Assembly (NCBI GenBank): GCA_030549175.1
Contig: JAUKUA010000002.1
Coordinates: 2,232,001 to 2,296,000 of the forward strand
DNA: 64,000 bases
Direction: 5' to 3'
Origin: Lasiosphaeris hirsuta
Taxonomy: Eukaryota > Ascomycota > Sordariomycetes > Sordariales > Lasiosphaeriaceae
Positions 57,541-64,000 of this stretch are shown one piece after another. The notes beneath the pieces were generated by a model that was not told the DNA's origin, made no database searches, and saw only the letters and a list, made by a program, of their open reading frames with translations. The position numbers and the translations under genes were made by a program. How positions within the stretch are numbered: the first letter of the stretch is position 1; each line of letters starts with the position of its first letter.

Positions 57541-60296
57541 CGGGACAGATATAGGGGCCTGGGGTGTGCCCGGCAGCCTTGGGTGCAGGGAGGTGAGCGA
57601 TGGAGAGACAGAATAAGACAGCAGCGACAGGCTGCGGAGGGTTGGGGACAGGAGAGCGAGGGTGTGTCCGTGTGTGAGCGCGAGCGTGAAATGTGTGTGT
57701 GTGTGTCTTCAGGCGAGGCAATCGACACCAGTCTGGCACTTGTGGCGTGAGCCAGGCAAGCTGGCAGGGGCCTCAGCCGTATATTGTGGTCCAAGCAAGG
57801 GGTGCCACCGAATTGAGCACGTTACGCCAGCGCCGTTTTGACCTGGGGTCGGACCTCACTTGTCAGTTCTCACGACTCGGACTGGGTTTCTCAGACTTTC
57901 TCAGACGGCAGGAGACGGAAACCGGGCGAGCTGGTGACGGGAGGAGGTGGCGGTCGGAGGTGGCGGTCGGAGGAGGCGAGCCCTTTACGTATAGATAAAC
58001 TGTCCACAGAAATGGCCACGGAATGCGTGTTTGCCATGGCTGCCAGGACTGAGGGTTGCCATGACTGGATTCCGCGTTTGGCCAGCACCTGGGTCGGTAT
58101 CGTCCCTGACCTTGCGAAGCCTCCATTAAACGGGCCGCCGCCCTGCCCTGCCCTGCCCTTGCTTGGCCCGCTGTGCCCGCTGTGCCCGCACGCAAGGCAA
58201 TGAGGAACGGTGCCTGGGTGCCTGGGTGCCCAACTTTGGTGCTGTTTCGATGCAATGCTGGGATGACCTAACAGCGGGTCATCCTTCAGATTGACGAAAT
58301 GCTGAGCGTCGACTGGCTGTGTCGACACACCTCAGCACAGCTAGACCTGGAACCGGCCTAGCTTCTGTTGTTGCGGGGCATGTCAGTCCAGCCAAAAAAG
58401 CCACCTCAGGCAGGTCGAGCTGCGGCCAGGCACCCGAAGCGATTCCTCTGTGCCTCTCGAGTCCCTCTCGTAACACTACCTAGTCAAGCAGGCAATCTCA
58501 GATCCCACCCGAGTCCCGCGATCCCTCGAAGCGCCCATCTGCGTTTTCCGGAGACGAAGGCAATAGAATATGACTGCCGGCCACCGCGGAGCGCAGAAAC
58601 TGGGCAGCAGCTGGGAAGACTATGACTGCCTCAGTGGAGGTCCGCTGAGGTGATCTTGAAGCAAAGCCAGGATGTTATCGGATCGTGTCTGCCGTGGCCT
58701 ACTGTTTTCCCGCCAGACCTAATCATCATGACGCCCGAGTTGTTGACGCCTGAAAGCTGGTTGGCTTTCAGCTGGCCCCAAAGTTGTGGGGCTTCAGGTC
58801 TGCCGCTACTGGCCAGTGGTTGCCCAGAGCCCTGCTCGGCCTGCCACGTCAAGCGTCGCTTTGATGTGGGGAACATTTCCTGCAGCTATTTCTCGAAACT
58901 GCAATGGAATGAATGGAAATGGAAACTGGACATGCAAAACGACTCGACCAAAGGGTTGTGGCCCCCCTGCCCATACATCACTGCTGTTGCAAACAAACCC
59001 CAGGGGCTGTTTTGTGATATGTTCTGCTCTATTTTGTCATGATCAAGCGAGCGGGCATACGGTAGCATTGTTCCCAAACGGCGACACCGTTTTCTATTCT
59101 ATATTAGAAGCTATATCACACGTTCTCCCGCCCGCGTCGCTGTAAAAGAACACTTTCGAGCGTGCCCCATTTGGCTCGGATAGGAAGGTGGGGTAGAATG
59201 TCGGCGCCAGAGGCCCCTAGGCAAGTGAGCTTTTTCCCTCGGTGATTGGGCGAGACACCTAGTGTTGGAGTTGCTTTACCTGCATATGCAAGTGGTTCCA
59301 AATGCACGTTTGCGAGGTGAGGCCACCTTCCCGTGGGCCTTGTCAACGTTTGAATGTGCCCCGCTGCTTGACACTGCAGACCCATCACACATATTATTTA
59401 TCTGTTTCGGTGTGGGGGAGGAGACAAACAAAGGAATCCTACTGTATGTATTCGGATGCACTGGAAACCCCCGTCTCCGTGCCCGGCATGAACGGCCGGG
59501 TGGAGCACACCTACCTACCTACCTCTTGCATGAAATGGATGTACGCGGGTGGCCAACCATTTAGAGGCCAGGCAAACACAGCACTACCAACAGCATCAAG
59601 CCACTAGCTCTACTACTATTATGCCCATAACCAAAATATATATCCCTGATACACACGCCATCATATCTAGCCCAGCTATGGGGCAATGGCCAATACCCCG
59701 TGGAGAATGCAGGCATTGGCACAATTGCAGTCACAGCACTTTCATAACACAGTTGCAACCTAGCCAGACTAGATTATCTGCATTTGACTACCTCAAACCC
59801 CGACCGACATATCCCGACCTGTTCCTATCCACACGTTCCCAGCACAGGCTATCGTCATTATTGGCCAAGAGCGAAGCGTTGTCATGCACGCCCCGGCTCC
59901 TGCCTAGCTTGTTCCCCGACAGCACCTTGACTCTGCATGGTTTTGGATTGTGCCAGCTGGTTAGTATCAACTAGAGGGTCAAGCGAGCAAACTGTAGAAG
60001 AGAGGGGAGCGTGGGCCAAGTTGAAGTGGCCCACAAAGACGACGAAAGCGTCTTGGATCCGCTGTTGAACGCCCCATGTTTTGGTTGCAAAAACACCGAC
60101 AGCGCAAGCACAACATATGACCCAAGTTCCGGAAGCCATTGGCTGTCGACCGCGATGTTGTATCACGAGACAAGCCGATGCGACCGCACCTCCCACAAGG
60201 AGAGGCAAACAGACCTTCCATCAAACCCTCCTGCCCTTCTGACATTGCTGCCAGCGGCCCCCATCACCCCTGCAAACATCATGCTAGGCAGTCGGC
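57541..60296. other. Long intergenic region between the VOC gene and nep1
   Basis: No gene was recognised over 2.7 kb. It contains a (TG)n run (about 57692-57706), short GGTGGCGGTCGGA repeats (about 57945-57975), CCCTG repeats (about 58140-58165), GGTGCCTG repeats (about 58209-58230) and a CTAC run (about 59509-59524). The open frames present have unnatural composition and no family motif. Confidence 0.45.
57692..57706. repeat. (TG)n microsatellite
   Basis: Uninterrupted TG dinucleotides lie upstream of the VOC-protein start codon, probably in its 5' leader. Confidence 0.85.
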
Positions 60297-61136
60297 CTAG
60301 ATGATATCCCATGAATCTTCGGCGGCGTGGCAGAACTTACTGCACGCAACACTAGCCGATAGGCTGTAGTTGCTGATCGAGATCTTCTCGTCGACATACT
60401 CATCGGCGAAATTATCGGCACCTTTAGCCATAGCACCGACGAAGACACAAATGCTCTCGTTGGGTCCGAGTGTGTCGACATACTCGCGGACTCGCACCAC
60501 TGGTGCATCGAAACTCAGTGTGATCTTCCGGCAGTTGGGCGGGAGGTGGTCAGTGATGGGGTTCTGGATAACCTTCAAAAGCTTCTCCTGCGAGTTGGTC
60601 CCCTTGATCGATAGGCGATGGAGGAGCTGGACCATCAAGCCTGCGAATCGCTTGAAGGTTCGCGGAATGCGGACGGAGGGTGAAACCTCAATCAGCACAC
60701 CCTTAGCCGTCTGAATGTAAATTTGCAGCCGACCGGCCTTGTTCACCGGGGAGTCGAGAAGGGTTAGCAAGCACTGCAAAGGCAAGCCAAGTGTTAGCAG
60801 CAGTAGTATTGTTTTGATTGTGGGCTCGGCTGATCCAACCTGATGAGTGATGTCAGGTCGGGCATCACTGATGTCTCTGTTCATCTTGCGCATGACGCCA
60901 ATGTGCTCGTCGCTGTTGAGAAGCGAGTATTTGTCCTCTCTTTGCACACCAGTCCGACCAGCTCCACCGTGCGACGCCTTGTAGGTCTCGAGGCTGGCGT
61001 TTGAGAGCACCACGATGAGGCGCTTCGTGTCCTTGTCGTTTGGCGGGATGGCGACATGTTGCTCGGCCACCAATTGGGGTAGAGCCGGCGGCGGGAGCGA
61101 CTGGGTTCCTGTCATCGGGTGGTTGGAGTCAGACAT
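60297..61136 (-). CDS. nep1: 18S rRNA pseudouridine N1-methyltransferase Nep1/Emg1
   Basis: This SPOUT-class enzyme methylates the hypermodified pseudouridine of 18S rRNA (yeast U1191) and is needed for 40S biogenesis in the nucleolus. Exons on the minus strand are 60840-61136 and 60297-60773, giving 257 aa, close to the yeast length of 252. Motifs are [35 protein letters not shown] joined to [19 protein letters not shown] across the intron, [58 protein letters not shown] and the end [18 protein letters not shown]. The 66-bp intron (60774-60839) is free of stops and a multiple of three, so an unspliced frame is also open. Frame extension upstream of 61136 shows no family sequence. Confidence 0.95.
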   Translation of the reverse strand: MSDSNHPMTGTQSLPPPALPQLVAEQHVAIPPNDKDTKRLIVVLSNASLETYKASHGGAGRTGVQREDKYSLLNSDEHIGVMRKMNRDISDARPDITHQVGSAEPTIKTILLLLTLGLPLQCLLTLLDSPVNKAGRLQIYIQTAKGVLIEVSPSVRIPRTFKRFAGLMVQLLHRLSIKGTNSQEKLLKVIQNPITDHLPPNCRKITLSFDAPVVRVREYVDTLGPNESICVFVGAMAKGADNFADEYVDEKISISNYSLSASVACSKFCHAAEDSWDII

Positions 61137-64000
61137 CTTGGGGATGGAGATGGAGAGAGTGAAGTACACAGCTCGCGGATGTAGTTGCTCCAGGAGGTGT
61201 AGTGAGTCAAATTGGGCAGCGTAAATAATGTAAAAGATTGCAAGTGGGGTCGAAGTTTGCGCCCAATGGCTGACTGGGAGTGGGGGACCATTCGCTATCC
61301 ACCCCAACTTTATCTCCCCCCTCTCTCCAATTGCTGTGCTTGCCCGAACGACAGCCGGGTAGTCGTTCCTCGGGTAGCGCCTCCCTCTCCTTGGGACCAC
61401 GCACGTGCGAGGGTGAGTTTCCAGAAAACAAAAGAAAAGGGAAGTCGCGGGATGAACGAGGATGGGGGCAAATACATAGAAACAAGACAATAAGAATGGT
61501 AAGGAAAATTAAGCAGATAGACTTTTGTCAGTATCGACTTACTTGGCCGCTTTCCTGCACGGTATTCTGGAGAGGATGACATTGTTGAGCGCCTGCTTTT
61601 AGCGGTGAGCCGCTTCAAAACTTGTTGAGTACGAGGCACAAAGGGGTTGGAGCTGATGCGCAGAAACTGTGTCCTAAAACTCGAACCTGGCGTGGACTGT
61701 CTGGGCTCGACGGAAATATAACAATTGGTGAAGTGGTTGACGTTGACTCAAATTCAACATACACAACAGGAAGAGTGAAGGTGAAGCGATATGTTTCCAC
61801 AAAAAAAAAAAAAAACAAGGGGGAAAAAAGGGCGGGGACTTGGAGTTCAAATAAACGTGGATTGAGTTTGTTGGATAGAAAGAAATTTTGAGGGGTTGGA
61901 AAGGGGGATCCCGCAAAGACCGACCCGACCCTGGTATGCCAAGCATGGTGGCCGACCTGCCGTGCGCGATGCAGCGCTGACCGGGAGCAAGGCTTCCCTC
62001 CCCAGAGATGTTGGCAACGGTCAAACGCCCGTAAACAGTGATTGGCTGTGGAGATTGCACAGCATCCATACTTTCCAGCCATTTATGGCCTCTCAATTAA
62101 CCCCTACACTTCTACACACGTAAGCCATATCCTCCTTGCTGCCGCTTGTCCACTATGACAGAATCCCTCTCGGGGTGGGTCGATGCCCGTTCTGGCTGGC
62201 CCGGGCCGAAGGCACAGCACAAACTAAGAAAACCGAGTCTAAAAGCCTCAATCCTGGTTCTCGGGGTTTGGTAATATCTGTTCCGGGACTCATAAACTCC
62301 GAGTGGAAAAAAAAAAAAAAAAACTATTACCGGGTGCTTTCGTGTGTACTAGGTGCTTTGGTGTGCTCCATTTTAGTGTCAGCTACCGAAATCAGTCCCC
62401 GAACAGGTCAGCTGAGAGGAAATACCGGTCGGCGAATACCTCAACTCAACTTGAAAACTCAAGCAGTGTCCGAAACGTCTATCGAACACCAAGTATGATG
62501 GTAATTTCCAGTGTTTGGACGTGAGCGAGAGGCATCCTAGATACGACCTCAGCAGCTCAAAGTAAAAAGATAGTGTAGCGTAGCGGGGTCAGTGAGTATC
62601 CGCAACAAAGATTGACATTTGTATCTAAGCTTGTTCAGCCTCGAGTCTCTTATAGGGCACCACTCATATCATAGATACCGAACGCAGACAGGTAAGGTTA
62701 GGTTGTCGGAACCCTTACACCGGCCAAAGAGGCTGGCCTGAACAGCCTATTCCTAGTGTCGACAGTGTCGTCTGAAAGATCCACGCCTCTGATTTTTGAT
62801 ACATTTCTAATAGCAGTTAGCAGCTTCCCAAAGTGGCATATCACTTTGGTAAGTACACTTACTTGCCTACCTAGGTCTAAGGGGTTGGGAAAGGAAGAGG
62901 CAGGGGCAATGGGAAAAACGAACGAAAAACATCCTCGACGACCACTAACCTGCCTACGAGCTGAATTGACGCGTCTATGCTTTACCTCAAGCAATTGGCG
63001 GAGTGGGTGCACTTCTAGGGCCTCTTTTCGTATGGTGGAGTTCCATCAAAATTCCAAATGCGCCTTTAGTAAACCCAATAGCTATTGTGTGTTGGTACTT
63101 GCGATCAGAGAGGTGATAAATGACATGGATAGACTAATCTCTCCTATATCTATTGCGTCGGTCTACAATAGCTTATACAATGCTGCACCCGTATCAATAA
63201 TTGAGAATCATGATTTCGGGTCGGGCACCCCGGCACCGGCTTCTATTCTGCCACAGGGCTGCAAGTCAATGAGCATCCAAGGCCGGCTTCCCGTACTGAA
63301 AAGCGAATAACACATGCAACCATGTCCGGGGCAAGACATCCGCTACCCGCGACACTGTTCTAGAGGTAGCCAGTCAGGACAACTGGATTCCAGCTTGATG
63401 CTGAGCCTCGTTTATACGAATGTAGATGTGCGCCTCGGGCTGTGTGCGGTCTATGTGTGCGACATTGGCGTGGCAAATAAGTATGAGGGCCAACAAAGCA
63501 GTCGGCCCAACTTAAAAAAGACCGAGCAGCTGTTCGAGTCACTGTGGTACCAAATCCCGGAAAAGGAGAAAGTTGCTCCTTGGCAAGCCACATGCAATCG
63601 GATGGTGATCTGGCGGGGAAGTATGAAGGGCCTCGATCAAGGCCTGAGGAGGGGCCCACGTTGCATACGTCATTGCACAAGAGGGTACTTTTCCAGGGAG
63701 ATGTCGCAAGCAGCAGCCGAGTCCTACTAGGTGTTCGGACCTTAACTTTCTGAATTTTGCCATCAGAAGCTTCAACGTTGAGGGTTTTCTCACATACGGA
63801 ACCACGGGATCAATAGGAGACAGGACTTCTATCATTGACTGGCAACAATAAGTCGAGGGTTGGGCCCAAAGTTACTCCACACCCCATACCCCAGGTGAGG
63901 GAGAAACCGCCAGTGCTTTTTAGGTTGCGGGGGTTCGGTTGACGGGCAGGCCAACCGCAGCGGCCTTCGCCAAGAGCGGCCAAAAGTGACGACGACATCA
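61137..64000. other. Upstream of nep1 to window end: no recognised gene
   Basis: The region contains the nep1 promoter and leader. A possible leader splice donor (AGTAAGT on the minus strand, about 61540) follows a short frame starting at about 61581, which may be an upstream exon. A15 and A17 homopolymers lie at 61801-61815 and 62307-62323. Plus-strand frames at 62756-63310 and 63314-63730 have no recognisable domains and no clear start context. Confidence 0.4.

Noticed and set aside
62756..63730. Plus-strand frames of 184 and 138 codons near the right end
   Set aside because: No domain, no start context and no intron pattern; composition is not convincing.

Overview
The window comes from a filamentous ascomycete (Pezizomycotina; a Sordariomycete seems most likely, but that is inference). 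The right half carries intron-bearing genes whose introns are about 50 to 70 bp with GTRNGN donors and CTAAC-type branch sites. The left half is a block of transposon relics that looks heavily damaged by RIP (repeat-induced point mutation): it is rich in TA, and recognisable protein frames carry TAG or TAA where the family has CAG, CAA or TGG.

Layout of the left part (1 to about 34000). Two tandem Ty3/gypsy chromovirus copies share an LTR (copy 1 internal 1-6106, LTR 6107-7433, copy 2 internal 7434-13508, LTR 13509-14836). An LTR tail with little apparent RIP damage (14837-15100) and an inverted LTR (15101-16321) follow. Then come an unrecognised minus-strand protein relic (17005-18566), a chimeric minus-strand gypsy relic (18960-22729) with its LTR (22730-24044), and a 5'-truncated plus-strand gypsy copy (24045-25729) with its LTR (25730-27058). 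A Ty1/copia gag relic with primer site and LTR occupies 27059-27986. A second gypsy family (27987-31270) is split in its chromodomain by a solo LTR with a perfect target duplication. A pogo/Fot1-like transposase relic (32230-33507) lies between two inverted copia-LTR copies.

Between the transposon block and the genes (34289-35520) lies a broken HNH-nuclease-family gene with RIP-like stops. Genes then run to about 61.1 kb, followed by about 2.9 kb with nothing recognised. Up to 54.8 kb they alternate strictly in strand: kgd2 (-), complex I LYR subunit NDUFB9/B22 (+), histone H2A (-), histone H2B (+), SQS1-like R3H/G-patch protein (-), ATG4 (+), JJJ1-like J-protein (-), SPX-RING protein (+), cystathionine gamma-synthase (-). 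Two further minus-strand genes follow: a VOC-fold protein with a membrane segment, and NEP1/EMG1.

Functional links: kgd2 and the complex I subunit (both mitochondrial energy metabolism) share a divergent promoter, as do H2A and H2B. SQS1, JJJ1 and NEP1 are all ribosome-biogenesis-linked families. All gene models with introns were spliced by hand from the sequence, and every one closes in frame. No CRISPR array, tRNA or rRNA gene was recognised.
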